This document shows, piece by piece, positions 18,872-28,742 of a DNA stretch of 64,000 bases. This DNA comes from Eubacterium plexicaudatum ASF492 (GTDB lineage: Bacteria > Bacillota > Clostridia > Lachnospirales > Lachnospiraceae), in assembly GCF_000364225.2 (NCBI RefSeq), contig NZ_AQFT02000001.1:5452001-5516000 (forward strand), in the 5' to 3' direction. A model generated the notes under the pieces. It worked only from the letters and a program-made list of their open reading frames with translations, was not told the DNA's origin and searched no databases. The position numbers and the translations under genes were made by a program. Position 1 is the stretch's first letter; each line of letters begins with the position of its first letter.

Positions 18872-21271
18872 ATGTCAGGGAAGATAAACAAATTATGTGC
18901 GGCAGCTGCGATTTGTATCGGCATGTTCATCGGTGGCGCACACCGAATACCTGCCGCAGAAATACCGCACGGTGATGATATACGGAGTGTGAAGGAAGTA
19001 ACGGACACCGCACGTACGGGGCAAGAGAATACGGCGGTTCCTGCGGCTCCTGAAAAGGTTGCGCAGGAAAAAGTCACGTATAATTCGGTGACATTAAACT
19101 GGAGCAGTGTAGAAGGAGCCTTCGGATATCAGATTTCTTATGTACAAAAAGACGGAGCAGATACGGTTGCAGGCACGACGACTGCGGATGTGCTGAGCTA
19201 TAAATGTAAAGGGCTGACAACGGGAACGCAGTATGAGTTTCGTGTCTGTGCGCTGGATGAAAACGGAAGAGCCGGAGAATGTGCGTCTGTCGAGGCGACA
19301 CCATATTTAAATAAGACAAAGTTTACGAGTGTGTCGACACCGCAGTTAAAGAAGGCGGTATTGGAATGGAAAAAGGTTGCCGGAGCGATGAAATATGAGC
19401 TGTACCGAAAGACCGCGGCACAGGAATCTTACGAGCTGCTGGCGGTTACGGCGGATACGGCTTATACGGACGAAACGGTTACGGCCGGTGAAAGCTATTC
19501 TTACCAGGTACGTGCAATCCGGGATGAGAACGGAGTCACGGTACAGGCGAAGTTTTCCGAGCCGGCGGCGGTGGGACTGTCATCTGCAGCAATGCAATTT
19601 GAGAGCTGTGAAGCGGTGAATTACAGTTCCGTAAAGCTGACCTGGCGTCAGGATCCGACTGCGGCCGGTTATTATATTTACCGTAGTGTGAAAGAAAACG
19701 GGACATATCGTAAGATCAAGACCATTACCGATCGTGCGGTTTTGAATTATACGGATTCCAAAATCGTTCCGGGTAAAAAGTTTTTTTATAAGATTTGTAC
19801 ATATACGAAAAAAGGACAGACGGTTACGGCAGGCGAACAGTCACAGGCCGTGCGGGTACAGACACAGGCAGATGGGCCGCAGCTTGTGGCGGTAAGAACC
19901 AATGTAAGCAACCGAAGCCTTTCACTGGAATGGAAAAAAGCGGCGAATACTTCAGGCTACCGTATTTACCGCAGCGTCTATCCGGATAAAGGATTTGCAA
20001 AGATTAAAGATATAAACGGCGGGACGTTTGTAGGCTACGAAGATCGGTCTGTCATTCCGGGAGGCACATATTATTATCGGATAAAAGGTATTTATGTGAA
20101 CGGGTCGTACAAAGGACTGAGCAGTCCGAGCCAATCACTGGAAGGAACGTTAACGCCTTGTGCGCCGATTGGGCTTGTGATGGAACAGACCGCTGCCGAT
20201 ACGCTGCAGGTCAGCTGGAATCTGTCGATCGGAGCGACGGGTTATCGGTTATATCGGTCGGATGCGGCCGGAAAAGACTTTAAATGCATCGCACAGGGAC
20301 TTACGGAAACGACCTATACGGATTCCGGGCTGCGGGACGGACAGACATATTCGTATCGTGTTTCGGCGGTTGGTCCGGCCGGAGAAGGACTTAAGTGTCA
20401 TGCGGTCAGCTATACGGTGGGCGGTGTATCACTGAATACCCGTACGCTTAAACTGTGTGTAGGTGCGACAAAGCCGTTGAAAGCGTCTACGTTTTTGGAA
20501 GGCGACGTGGAATGGTCATGTTCGAATACGGACATCGCGCAGGTGGACGAAGAAGGAAACGTGACCGGGATCGCATATGGGACCGTGAGGGTAACGGCTG
20601 CGGTGGACGGACAGAGTGCATCGGCAACCGTATCGGTGACGCCGGGAAATAAAAACGGAATTGACGTATCCAGATGGCAGGAAGATATAGACTGGCGCCG
20701 TGTGAAAGAATCCGGTGTCGAGTTTGCCTTTTTGCGCATCAGCAACCATAATCTGGCAGATTATACATTTGAAACCAAGTATCAGAATGCGTTTTCCGTA
20801 GGTATGCCGATGGGCGTTTACTGCTACAGCAGGGCAAAAACCGTGGCAGAGGCGCAGGAGGAAGCACGTGTTGTGCTGGAAATTCTTGACGGACGTAAAC
20901 TGGATTATCCGATCGCGTTTGACCTGGAAGATGCCGTACACAAGGCGTCGACAATGAAAAAAGAAACGCTGCATCAGATGATTGACGCGTTCAAACAGGT
21001 TGTGGAAGATGCCGGCTATCGGTTTGTGCTGTATAGTTATGTTACATTTTTAAATACGTATCTGGACCGGACAAAACTGGACGGCATTGACCTGTGGGTG
21101 GCACGTTACCGGAATCTGTCCCTGGGAACGGGATATACCGGAACGGGAAACATTAAATACTGGCAGTATAATAGCGGACAGTATAACGGTTCCAATGCGC
21201 AGGTAGACGGCATTACGAAAGAAACAGGCGAACTGGTGTCCGTAGATGTGAATATAGAATATGAAAATTGA
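18872..21271 (+). CDS. Secreted multi-FnIII / Big_2 / GH25 lysozyme-like protein
   Basis: A 799-residue exported wall-acting protein. Residues 1-28 form a signal peptide, five fibronectin type III domains follow (about 57-145, 146-235, 236-331, 332-426, 427-514), then a bacterial Ig-like Big_2 domain (about 515-590), and a GH25 muramidase domain (about 594-799). GH25 motifs are visible: GIDVSRWQEDIDW with the first catalytic Asp, and AFDLED with the Asp/Glu pair. It should cut MurNAc-GlcNAc bonds in peptidoglycan. Longer frames start at 18800, but ATG 18872 has GGAGGG five bases ahead. Its partner upstream is the cysteine mini-protein; murI lies downstream. Confidence 0.9.
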   Translation: MSGKINKLCAAAAICIGMFIGGAHRIPAAEIPHGDDIRSVKEVTDTARTGQENTAVPAAPEKVAQEKVTYNSVTLNWSSVEGAFGYQISYVQKDGADTVAGTTTADVLSYKCKGLTTGTQYEFRVCALDENGRAGECASVEATPYLNKTKFTSVSTPQLKKAVLEWKKVAGAMKYELYRKTAAQESYELLAVTADTAYTDETVTAGESYSYQVRAIRDENGVTVQAKFSEPAAVGLSSAAMQFESCEAVNYSSVKLTWRQDPTAAGYYIYRSVKENGTYRKIKTITDRAVLNYTDSKIVPGKKFFYKICTYTKKGQTVTAGEQSQAVRVQTQADGPQLVAVRTNVSNRSLSLEWKKAANTSGYRIYRSVYPDKGFAKIKDINGGTFVGYEDRSVIPGGTYYYRIKGIYVNGSYKGLSSPSQSLEGTLTPCAPIGLVMEQTAADTLQVSWNLSIGATGYRLYRSDAAGKDFKCIAQGLTETTYTDSGLRDGQTYSYRVSAVGPAGEGLKCHAVSYTVGGVSLNTRTLKLCVGATKPLKASTFLEGDVEWSCSNTDIAQVDEEGNVTGIAYGTVRVTAAVDGQSASATVSVTPGNKNGIDVSRWQEDIDWRRVKESGVEFAFLRISNHNLADYTFETKYQNAFSVGMPMGVYCYSRAKTVAEAQEEARVVLEILDGRKLDYPIAFDLEDAVHKASTMKKETLHQMIDAFKQVVEDAGYRFVLYSYVTFLNTYLDRTKLDGIDLWVARYRNLSLGTGYTGTGNIKYWQYNSGQYNGSNAQVDGITKETGELVSVDVNIEYEN

Positions 21272-21337
21272 GAATGATTCGATCTGAAAGACAAATCAGA
21301 TAATAAATGGGAAGATCAATTAGAGGATAAATATGAA

Positions 21338-22123
21338 ATGCAGAATGCAAAATGTGACAGGCCAATCGGAGTATTCGACTCCGGCATGGGCGGAATCAGT
21401 GTACTAAAAGAACTGTATAAAATAATGCCGCAGGAGCAGTACATTTATTTTGGAGATTCCAAAAATGCACCTTATGGGACAAGATCGCCGGAAGAAATCC
21501 GTGAACTGACGATTGCCAATGTGGAATTTTTACTCGATCAGGGAGCAAAAGGGATTGTCGTAGCCTGCAATACGGCTACGGCAGTGGCGGTACGCATTTT
21601 GCGCGGAATGTATCCGGATATTCCGCTGGTCGGCATAGAGCCTGCCATCAAGCCGGCCGCGCTCCAGCCCGGACATCCGACCATTCTTGTTATGGCAACG
21701 CCGATGACGATTAAGGGAGATAAATATCGGAATTTGATGATGCGGTATGAGCAGAAAGCCGACATTATCGGACTGCCCTGTCCCGGCCTGGTAGAATTTG
21801 TTGAGACCGGGAATACGGATGGCGAGGATTTAAAAGTTTTTCTGGAACATTTACTGGCGCCGTATTTACGGGAGATAGATTCCATTGTGCTTGGATGTAC
21901 GCATTACCCGTTTGTACGCAGGCTGATTCAGGAGATTGCGGGCGAGCGGGTCCGCATTTTTGACGGCGGAAACGGTACGGCCAGAGAGATGCGCAGAAGG
22001 CTGGCCGCAGCCGGCCTTTTGACCACGCGTACCGCCTGCGGGAGTGTAAAATTTGAAAACAGTCTGGCAACGGAGGAAGAAATTGAATTAAGCAGAACAT
22101 TATTCCAAAAAAATCTGACATAG
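21338..22123 (+). CDS. murI: Glutamate racemase
   Basis: Cofactor-independent racemase supplying D-glutamate for peptidoglycan. The 261 residues carry the N-terminal catalytic motif GVFDSGMGGISVL (about 11-23), FGDSKNAPYG, the first catalytic Cys in VACNTATAVA (about 75-84), and the second in VLGCTHYPF (about 184-192). The length is normal. An in-frame-independent ATG lies five bases upstream (21333), but the motif spacing and AGAGGA site favour 21338. It follows the lysozyme gene by 66 bases, and both concern the cell wall. Confidence 0.95.
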   Translation: MQNAKCDRPIGVFDSGMGGISVLKELYKIMPQEQYIYFGDSKNAPYGTRSPEEIRELTIANVEFLLDQGAKGIVVACNTATAVAVRILRGMYPDIPLVGIEPAIKPAALQPGHPTILVMATPMTIKGDKYRNLMMRYEQKADIIGLPCPGLVEFVETGNTDGEDLKVFLEHLLAPYLREIDSIVLGCTHYPFVRRLIQEIAGERVRIFDGGNGTAREMRRRLAAAGLLTTRTACGSVKFENSLATEEEIELSRTLFQKNLT

Positions 22124-22166
22124 TTTCGTATTAAATATTTATAAGCTATTAGAAAGGGTTGAAATC

Positions 22167-23570
22167 ATGAATGCGAAACAACTGATCGCCGGCGGTATGG
22201 CCGTACTGGTTCTGGCCGGCGGTATTTTTGGAACTTCCATACAGGTGCAGGCAGGCACGGCTTTGCAGGTGCAGGAACGTGGGAAGACGGACGTTCTGCC
22301 GACATCGTCGGCGCCGAATATGAAAACGGAATTTTATTCGGTCGATGATCTTGGAGTACGTGCCGGTAAAAATTGTTTAAAAAGAATACAGGTAGACGAC
22401 TCCTATCATCTGTCGGAGAGTATATGGGCAGATCAGGGAAGTGATTATTATTTCAGTCTGCTGAACACGGAAGAAAAGAAGTTATATTTGAATTTGAAAA
22501 AACAGGCTGACAGATATATGACAGGGACGGAAGAATTTCAAATGACGGAAGTAAATCGGAACGGAGAAAATGTTCCGATTTATATTATGCCGCTCATGTC
22601 TTATGAAGGACTTTCAACGGCTCAGATGAAACGGGTATTTTACTGCTTTATGTTTGAAAATCCTCAGTATTATTTTATGAGAAACTCCGTAGTTTATTCG
22701 GAAACTACGAATATGATGACCGTCGGACTGTATAAGGTGTTTTCGGACGGAAATACACGGGCGGAATATACCAGACGGTTTGCTCAGCAGCTGCAAATCT
22801 GGGACGAACAGGTGAGTGCGGTGCAAACGCCGGTGGAAAAGGAAGCCGTTATCCATAAAATTGTCTGTGATCATGTCGTTTATTATGAAACGATGGATGT
22901 AGCCGATCCGGACGACAGGCAGATGAGCCAAAGCTGTATCAGTGCGGTATTATTTGAAAGAAAAACGGTCTGCGCCGGATACGCGCAGTTATTTACGCTG
23001 CTGTGCGGACGGGCGGGCATTACCTGTGTGACGGTAACGAGTCCGGGTCATGCGTGGAACAAAGTCCGGATGGGAAATGTCTGGTATAATGTAGACTGTA
23101 CCTGGAATGACTGTCGTGGAGACGAGATGTTTTTGAATGTTACGGACAGCCAGCTGCTGGAAGCGGATTCTCCGGTGCAGGAGCATGTGCTGTCGGAAGA
23201 ATGGAAGGAGACTGCGCCGGCATGTACGGCTGCATTTGATCCGGATGCCGCAAACGGTGCGGATGCGCAGGCAAATGTTTTTGCACCGGAGATGGTGACA
23301 GATACGATCAATGTGGACAATACACAGGCAGCCAGGCTTACGGTCGGTTTTGAACAGGCGGAAAAATGTGACGGATATGAGATCTGGTATGCGTCAAATG
23401 CTGGAATGCTGCCGGCAGATCAGGTGGAGACCGAGTCCGTATCTTTTGTGATTGAAGGGCTAAAAAGTGGGAAGGATTATTATATCAGAGTGCGGCCTTA
23501 CCGATGGGACAGTAAAGGAGAAAAGCTGTATGGGACTTTTTCGAAGAAAGTGAAGGTGACAGTTTTGTAA
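22167..23570 (+). CDS. Secreted transglutaminase-like protein with C-terminal FnIII domain
   Basis: A 467-residue exported protein with a signal peptide at 1-30 (MAVLVLAGGIFGTSIQVQA). The transglutaminase/protease-like core covers about 200-325, with the catalytic Cys in KTVCAGYAQ (about 269), His in GHAWNKV (about 295) and Asp in NVDCTWND (about 310). A fibronectin type III domain ends the protein (about 385-467). Such proteins are thought to cross-link or cut wall or surface proteins; the substrate is unknown. AAAGGG precedes the ATG. The stop shares a base with the next start (TAATG at 23568-23572), so the two genes are coupled. Confidence 0.88.
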   Translation: MNAKQLIAGGMAVLVLAGGIFGTSIQVQAGTALQVQERGKTDVLPTSSAPNMKTEFYSVDDLGVRAGKNCLKRIQVDDSYHLSESIWADQGSDYYFSLLNTEEKKLYLNLKKQADRYMTGTEEFQMTEVNRNGENVPIYIMPLMSYEGLSTAQMKRVFYCFMFENPQYYFMRNSVVYSETTNMMTVGLYKVFSDGNTRAEYTRRFAQQLQIWDEQVSAVQTPVEKEAVIHKIVCDHVVYYETMDVADPDDRQMSQSCISAVLFERKTVCAGYAQLFTLLCGRAGITCVTVTSPGHAWNKVRMGNVWYNVDCTWNDCRGDEMFLNVTDSQLLEADSPVQEHVLSEEWKETAPACTAAFDPDAANGADAQANVFAPEMVTDTINVDNTQAARLTVGFEQAEKCDGYEIWYASNAGMLPADQVETESVSFVIEGLKSGKDYYIRVRPYRWDSKGEKLYGTFSKKVKVTVL

Positions 23571-24819
23571 TGGCGAGAAAAAAGAAAAAGCAGGAGATTA
23601 TCCTGACGCCGGAACAGCAGCGGGAAGCAGATTATCAAAAAGCTGTCAGACGTATGGAAGGCGCCGAAAAGATGCTGCAGCCCGAAGATAAAGTTCATAT
23701 GTATAGAGAAGCCATCCGGATGTTTGATGAGCTGGGAGATTATGAAGACAGTGAAGCGCGAAAAAAACGCTGTAAAAAGCGGCTGCCGCTGGCGCGGCGG
23801 GAACATCGTGAAGAAGTGTACCAAACAGGGATGCGGCTGAAAACGGACGCAAAGTGCGCTTCCGATTACGATGCGGCGATTGCACAGTTTCGCCGTCTGA
23901 GACATGAATATAAAGATATTCCGGAGCAGATTGAAGTGTGCAGGCAGTTAAAACAACAGGCGCTGAAACAGGAACGGATGAAAAACGCAGGGAAAAAACT
24001 TGTTGTGGCAGCTCTGTTTGCAGCGATCATTGGGTTCGCGGCATTTTTGTGTTCCCCTGCGGCATTTTATCTGGAAGGCAGCTTTTTGATGAGCGTGCAG
24101 GATTATGAGCGTGCAAATACCCTTTTTGCCAAGAGCAGAGGTTATAAAGATACAAAAGACCGTATGGTGGAATGCAATTATCAGAGAGCGGTGCTTGCAG
24201 CACAAAACGGTGATTTTAAAAAAGCGGTAAAACTGCTGCAGGAAAAGGTTGGGAATTATAAAGATGCGCCGGAACGAAAAGCGCAGTATGAAAAGAAACT
24301 GCTTGCACAGGCTGAGATCGGAGACACGGTTACTTATGGAAATGCAAAGTGGCTGGTCGCCGACGGAGCGGAACAAAAACGTCTGCTCGTACGAAAAAAC
24401 CGGTCAGGGCAAAAACCGTATATCAAAATGCAGGACAGGACGCGGTATGGGAAAGTTCCGTACTGCGTACATGGCTGAACCGGACTTTTTATGAGAATTG
24501 TTTTTCCTCATATGAACAGAAAGAAGTACTGGAGACGAATGTGATAACATCCGCAAACCGGATCTATGGTACCGACGGAGGAAATGCCACGATGGATCGG
24601 GTATTTTTGCTGGATGAGGCCGAAGCGGAACGATATAAAAATGTGCTGCGGTCCGAGCATAATCAGAAGGCCTGGTGGCTGCGAACGCCGGGAAAGACGA
24701 AGGACAGCGCCGCGTTTGTATCGGCGGAGGGCACGGTTATGTCATATGGTTATGCGGCGGATTCCGGTGAGCTGGCGGTACGGCCGGCGATATGGGTGCG
24801 GACGGCAGATGATGAGTAA
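23570..24819 (+). pseudogene. TPR-like membrane protein with C-terminal DUF6273-type domain, frameshifted
   Basis: The first frame (to 24478) encodes a charged N terminus, short helical repeats (KAVRRMEGAEKML; GDYEDSEARKK), one membrane segment (about 144-165) and further GYKDTKDR / NYKDAPERK repeats, then the start of a DUF6273-like domain (GDTVTYGNAKWLV). The rest of that domain (VWESSVLRTWLN, NRTFYENCF, WWLRTPG, RPAIWV) is in another frame that runs to 24819. The switch must lie at about 24,427-24,447 and fits one lost base, for example a G in the CAGGACAGGACG stretch. Joined length is about 416 residues. The domain identification is from memory of the family pattern. Confidence 0.7.
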
Positions 24820-24871
24820 TCAGGATATGGGAACGAACGGACAGACCGGATGACAAAAGGAGGTTATGCTT

Positions 24872-25513
24872 ATGAAGATCATACCATTATCGAAAAGAAT
24901 CATGATCGGGTTTCTGACAGGGATGTTTTGCATTATGACACTGACAGCGTGTGCGGAAAAACAGGATAATATGAAAAATACGACCGGTTCCGAGACGGTA
25001 TCGGATGCATCCGAACCTTCGTCGGAGCCTGTGATAAATAATCAGAATATAAAGCTGACGTTTTCACTGGAGGATATTGCGGGGAAAACCTATACAAATG
25101 AAATGTTTCAGGATTACAAACTGACGATGGTGAATGTATTTACAACGTGGTGTACACCGTGTATCAATGAAATACCGGATTTGGAAAAACTGAATCAGGA
25201 GATGGCAGAGCAGGGTGTTGCCGTGGCAGGTATCGTGCTGGATGCTGTTGACGAAGAAGGAAATATTGATGAGGAAGCGGTACAAAAAGCAGAACTGCTT
25301 GCGGAACGCACAGGGGCGACGTATCCGTTTCTGATTCCGGATGCAGACGGTTTAGACGGAAGACTGAAAGGCATTGACGCGGTGCCGGAAACATTTTTTG
25401 TCGATCAGGAAGGAAATATTGTAGGTGAGACATTTGTGGGAAGCCGCAGCTTTAATGAATGGAAGACGATTGTGGAAGCGCAGCTGAACAGCCTGACGGG
25501 AGAGCGGTCATGA
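24872..25513 (+). CDS. TlpA-like thioredoxin-fold lipoprotein
   Basis: A 213-residue lipoprotein with lipobox LTAC (Cys 27) and a Ser/Thr-rich linker. Its thioredoxin/redoxin domain (about 65-210) has the active site TTWCTPCINEIP and the cis-Pro region AVPETFFVD. It should act outside the membrane as a thiol reductase or oxidase. An ATG at 24866 is only two bases from the AAAGGAGG site (24856-24863); ATG 24872, eight bases away, is chosen. Its end overlaps the CXXC mini-protein start by four bases, and a 4Fe-4S membrane protein follows, so electrons may pass from the membrane iron-sulfur protein to this thiol domain. Confidence 0.9.
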   Translation: MKIIPLSKRIMIGFLTGMFCIMTLTACAEKQDNMKNTTGSETVSDASEPSSEPVINNQNIKLTFSLEDIAGKTYTNEMFQDYKLTMVNVFTTWCTPCINEIPDLEKLNQEMAEQGVAVAGIVLDAVDEEGNIDEEAVQKAELLAERTGATYPFLIPDADGLDGRLKGIDAVPETFFVDQEGNIVGETFVGSRSFNEWKTIVEAQLNSLTGERS

Positions 25514-25659
25514 GACGCACAGGCCGTCCGGACCCGCGTGGAATCTGTGCGGCTGCCGCAGGGATTTTGATGATGGTATACGGGATATCCCGTGGAGAGC
25601 CGGCTGTCGTACTGGAAAAAGCTGTTCGTGTGTGTATGGAGTGTATTGGAATTGGGTAA
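25510..25659 (+). CDS. CD1871A-type small CXXC-motif protein
   Basis: A 49-residue protein with one hydrophobic segment (ICAAAAGILMMVYGISRG) and the C-terminal signature CMECIGIG, matching the small CXXC proteins next to TlpA and 4Fe-4S genes in clostridia (the C. difficile CD1871A type). It overlaps the TlpA stop by four bases (ATGA). It probably sits in the membrane and relays thiol electrons; that role is inferred from its neighbours. Confidence 0.8.
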   Translation: MRRTGRPDPRGICAAAAGILMMVYGISRGEPAVVLEKAVRVCMECIGIG

Positions 25660-26533
25660 GCGGAAAAAAACAGGAGAGTGGCATCGCCACCGGATACAGG
25701 CAGTGTGGGCGCTGTTGTCAAACAGCTATCTGGCCGGATTTGTACAGGGAAAAATTTACCGTGGAAATTTGAAAAAACTATGCGTTCCGGGACTGAACTG
25801 TTATTCGTGTCCGGGAGCGCTTGGTTCCTGTCCGATTGGGGCATTGCAGGCGGTCATTGGAAGCTGGAATTTTAAATTTGCATTTTATGTTGCAGGATTT
25901 CTTATGTTTATAGGAGCCCTTGCAGGCCGATTTGCCTGTGGATGGCTGTGTCCGTTTGGTTTGCTTCAGGATTTGCTACATAAAATACCTGCGCCGATAA
26001 AAAAGAACAAATGGAAAGGCGACAGGCTGCTGCGAAAGCTGAAATATATCATTTTACTGTTATTTGTTATTTTATTGCCACTTTGTCTGACTGATGTGCT
26101 TGGGCAGGGGACACCGTATTTCTGCAAGCTGATCTGTCCGGCGGGAACGCTGGAAGGCGGTATTCCGCTTGTATTGCTGAATCAGGCGATGTATCGTGCA
26201 CTTGGATGGCTGTATGTGTGGAAAAATGTGCTTCTGCTTGCGACGGTGCTGATTTCCATAATCATATACCGGCCGTTTTGTAAGTACCTGTGTCCGTTAG
26301 GTGCGGTGTATTCCGTATTTAATCCGATTGCGGTATTCCGATATCGTGTGGATAAAGAAAAGTGCACGGAATGCGGCGCCTGCAGCAAAGTCTGCGAGAT
26401 GTGCATAGATCCGGTGCAGGAAACAAATCATCCGGAATGTATTCACTGTGGACAATGCAAAAAAATCTGTCCGCAGCATGCCATAGACTGCGGCGTGCTG
26501 TCGGAGGTTCCAAATATAAAGGAAAAAATATAA
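25646..26533 (+). CDS. 4Fe-4S membrane protein (NapH/CcdA-like electron carrier)
   Basis: About 295 residues with five or so membrane segments, two CP motifs typical of the NapH/FixG group (GWLCPFGLLQ, CKYLCPLGA), an N-terminal LNCYSCPGALGSCPIGAL block, and two C-terminal ferredoxin motifs (CTECGACSKVCEMC and CIHCGQCKKICP) able to hold two 4Fe-4S clusters. It likely moves electrons across the membrane to the TlpA partner. The open frame reaches 25592, but the first 18 codons overlap the CXXC gene; TTG 25646 (or 25652) just behind GGAG is the best start and overlaps the upstream stop, which suggests coupling. The start is uncertain. Confidence 0.85.
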   Translation: MELGKRKKTGEWHRHRIQAVWALLSNSYLAGFVQGKIYRGNLKKLCVPGLNCYSCPGALGSCPIGALQAVIGSWNFKFAFYVAGFLMFIGALAGRFACGWLCPFGLLQDLLHKIPAPIKKNKWKGDRLLRKLKYIILLLFVILLPLCLTDVLGQGTPYFCKLICPAGTLEGGIPLVLLNQAMYRALGWLYVWKNVLLLATVLISIIIYRPFCKYLCPLGAVYSVFNPIAVFRYRVDKEKCTECGACSKVCEMCIDPVQETNHPECIHCGQCKKICPQHAIDCGVLSEVPNIKEKI

Positions 26534-26669
26534 ATAAAAGGCTTTTTTGAAAAATAGCTTGCTTTTTCCCGGATCAAATGTTACAATAAAAAACAAACAT
26601 CTATTTAATAATGTAGGTATGTGTATGAACGATGCTTTCTTGGATTTATCCTTCACCATATACAAAATA

Positions 26670-26699
26670 GAAAGGCAGGTATTTATTACCTGCCTTTCA
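26670..26699. terminator. Bidirectional terminator
   Basis: GAAAGGCAGGTA (26670-26681) and TACCTGCCTTTC (26687-26698) form a 12-bp perfect stem in the gap between the plus-strand 4Fe-4S gene and the minus-strand XRE gene. Short A/T runs flank it on both sides. Confidence 0.75.
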
Positions 26700-26721
26700 T
26701 ATTTTTAGTTTGCTTTTAAGA

Positions 26722-26786
26722 ATTTAAACTACAAAAATAGTTTAAATGCGTGCAAAAACATCGAGTTTAAACTGTAAATGCAGTTT
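26722..26786. repeat. Cluster of AGTTTAAACT-type palindromes at the 3' end of the XRE gene
   Basis: ATTTAAACTA (26722-26731) and TAGTTTAAAT (26738-26747) form a 10-bp inverted repeat. AGTTTAAACT (26764-26773) is a perfect palindrome, and AAACTG/CAGTTT (26769-26774, 26781-26786) a third. They could be protein-binding sites or a weak terminator for the XRE gene. Confidence 0.45.
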
Positions 26787-27114
26787 AATTATCGCTGTTT
26801 TTGAACCAGTTCTGTTTGTACGACAGTTTTAAAGACTTGTCCCGCAGAGCTTCAATCATGAAAGAGACCAGTTTTACCTCATCTTTTGTCAAACCGGTGA
26901 CATCTAATCTTTCAACGTTATCAATGCCAAGCAGATAATCCGTACTCACATGAAATACTGCAGCCAGCTTCACCAATATGGCAGGAGATGGTATTCGTTC
27001 CTGCAGTTCATAAAATGATATAACAGATTTGGTTACGCCGAGTTGCGCTGCCAGCTGTTTTTGCGTTAATCCGGCTTCAAGACGTAATCTTTTCAGGGTT
27101 TTTCCAAAATTCAT
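26785..27114 (-). CDS. XRE-family helix-turn-helix regulator
   Basis: A 109-residue DNA-binding protein of the Cro/CI-like HTH_3 family. The HTH covers residues about 4-60 (FGKTLKRLRLEAGLTQKQLA, then VTKSVISFYE) followed by STDYLLGID, a common ending of this domain. The tail (about 75-109) is helical and charged and may serve dimerisation. The open frame extends upstream to 27201, but ATG 27114 gives the conserved domain start. Its target is unknown; it stands alone, convergent with the 4Fe-4S gene. The 231 bases between it and the radical-SAM gene hold no other feature I can support. Confidence 0.85.
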   Translation of the reverse strand: MNFGKTLKRLRLEAGLTQKQLAAQLGVTKSVISFYELQERIPSPAILVKLAAVFHVSTDYLLGIDNVERLDVTGLTKDEVKLVSFMIEALRDKSLKLSYKQNWFKNSDN

Positions 27115-27345
27115 GAATCTAATTCCCCACTTTATTTCAATTCCTCTTTGCTTATGTATGGTTCTAATTGTCCGGTAAACAGGAATAGAATACCCTATCA
27201 TAGCAATAACAATATAATACCTGCTATCAGGACGAAATGGGTGGCTGCAATCGTCATAAAATATGAAAATAGTTGACTTTATAGAGATTTATTAGTATTA
27301 TAGTGGAATATTCTTTTTGGATATAGGTCATTTGGGAAATAATCC

Positions 27346-28337
27346 TCATGGTTCAAAATATTTGCCCTGCCAGGTATTCCGTTCTCGAAAGCGTCTGGTA
27401 AACGCATTCAGAACTCTTTTTTTGTCTGCGCTCCAGCGTGGAGCGATCAATAGTTTTTTCGGGCCGTCTCCGGTAAGCCTGTGAATGACCATGGAAGGCG
27501 GCAGGTATTCCAGACAGGTAATTACAAAATCCACATATGCATCCATGGAAAAGAGCGGAAATGGAGTAGATGCAAAATGTGCGGCCAGATCGGTTTCTTT
27601 TAAAATATGAAGAAGCTGAAGCTTGATTCCGTCAATAGCAGGAGAAAAATGTGCTGCATATTTTACCGATTCCAGCATATGTGCCTGAGATTCTCCGGGA
27701 AGGCCGAGAATCAGATGTACAATAACGGTAAGTCCGGCGGCTTTCAGCTGTCTGACGGCTTCTTCAAAGCAGGAAAGCGGATACCCGCGTCGGATAAAGT
27801 CTGCGGTCTCGGGGTGTATGGTTTGCAGACCAAGTTCCACCCATACAGGTTTTATCCGGTTCAGCTGCTGTAAAAGCCGAATTTTTTCGGGTTCCAGACA
27901 ATCCGGGCGGGTGGCTATGGACAGCGCTGCGATATCGGGTCTTGTGATTGCCGCATAAAACAGTCTGCCCAGCCGGGATACGGGAGCATACGTGTTTGTA
28001 AAGGATTGAAAATAGGCAATGTAAAGTCCGTCCGATGATATTTTTTGGAGACAAGTTGTTTTGCGGCTTCGATCTGCTTTCCGATGTCCGGTTCTGTCAA
28101 AGCGTCCGCGGCGGCATTGCCGGCGGCAAACTCACCGGAACCGCCCGCACTGCAGAAAATACACCCTCCGTGTCCGATTTTGCCATCCCGGTTCGGACAG
28201 CTCATGCCGGCATGCAAAGACAGTTTATATACTTTTTGGCCAAACAGCTGCCTGAGCCATGTGTTCAGAGAATAGTACGGGAGTCCGTTCCACCGTTCCG
28301 GTTCCGGATTCGTGTTTTTATTTTGCGAATATTCCAT
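27346..28337 (-). pseudogene. TIGR01212-type radical SAM protein (YhcC-like), frameshifted
   Basis: Radical SAM protein of the YhcC/TIGR01212 family, function poorly known. The N-terminal frame (from ATG 28337) shows YYSLNTWLRQLFGQKVYKL and the cluster-binding cysteines in CPNRDG and GGCIFCS (about residues 48-66). After SKKYHRTD that frame becomes meaningless and stops. The expected continuation (LYIAYFQSFTNTYAPV) and the C-terminal TIM-barrel part with ELGLQTIHP, RRGYPLSCF and HLILGLPGE runs in the next frame to 27346. One base is missing near 28,030-28,037. Joined length is about 330 residues, normal for the family. Confidence 0.8.
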
Positions 28338-28742
28338 TATAAAATGATCCTTTCTAAAGTGATATTTCTAAAAATGATTCTTTCTGACGTGTTCCGTCCC
28401 GCCGGGTCATTTACCCGATGATTGTATCATTTTGTGGGTGTGTTTTCAAACGATATATAACGGCAGCACAAACAGAGGTTGCAAATAGTCGAAAAATCGC
28501 TTAATATAAAGCAGATGCAAATACCGTGTGACAATCAGAGTCGGTAAAGTTACAGCAGTCATAAATATGGAAACGGAATAGGGATAAAAACAGAACGGAT
28601 ACCTGGTAGAAGGGCTGCCGTTCTGTTTTTTTATTAATGTATTTATAATCTTTGACCTTTATGATATGAAAATCTTGAAAATCTGCTTTGGATAAGCTAA
28701 AAGAGATTTTCAAAATTCAGAGGTTACGAAAGAGAGAATAGG
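28338..28742. other. Gene-free gap with an orphan terminator
   Basis: 405 bases between the divergent radical-SAM and MBOAT genes. A clear hairpin with T-run lies at 28590-28632 (ACAGAACGG paired with CCGTTCTGT, then seven T's), with no plus-strand gene ahead of it. The rest is AT-rich and presumably holds the two promoters. Nothing else is seen. Confidence 0.5.

Noticed and set aside
24427-24447. Programmed frameshifting in the DUF6273-type gene
   Set aside because: No slippery heptamer is present at the switch; a lost G is simpler.
27764-28054. A third minus-strand frame inside the radical-SAM gene as evidence for a second frameshift
   Set aside because: After one shift near 28,034 a single frame explains the family pattern to the stop; this frame gives no family-like residues.
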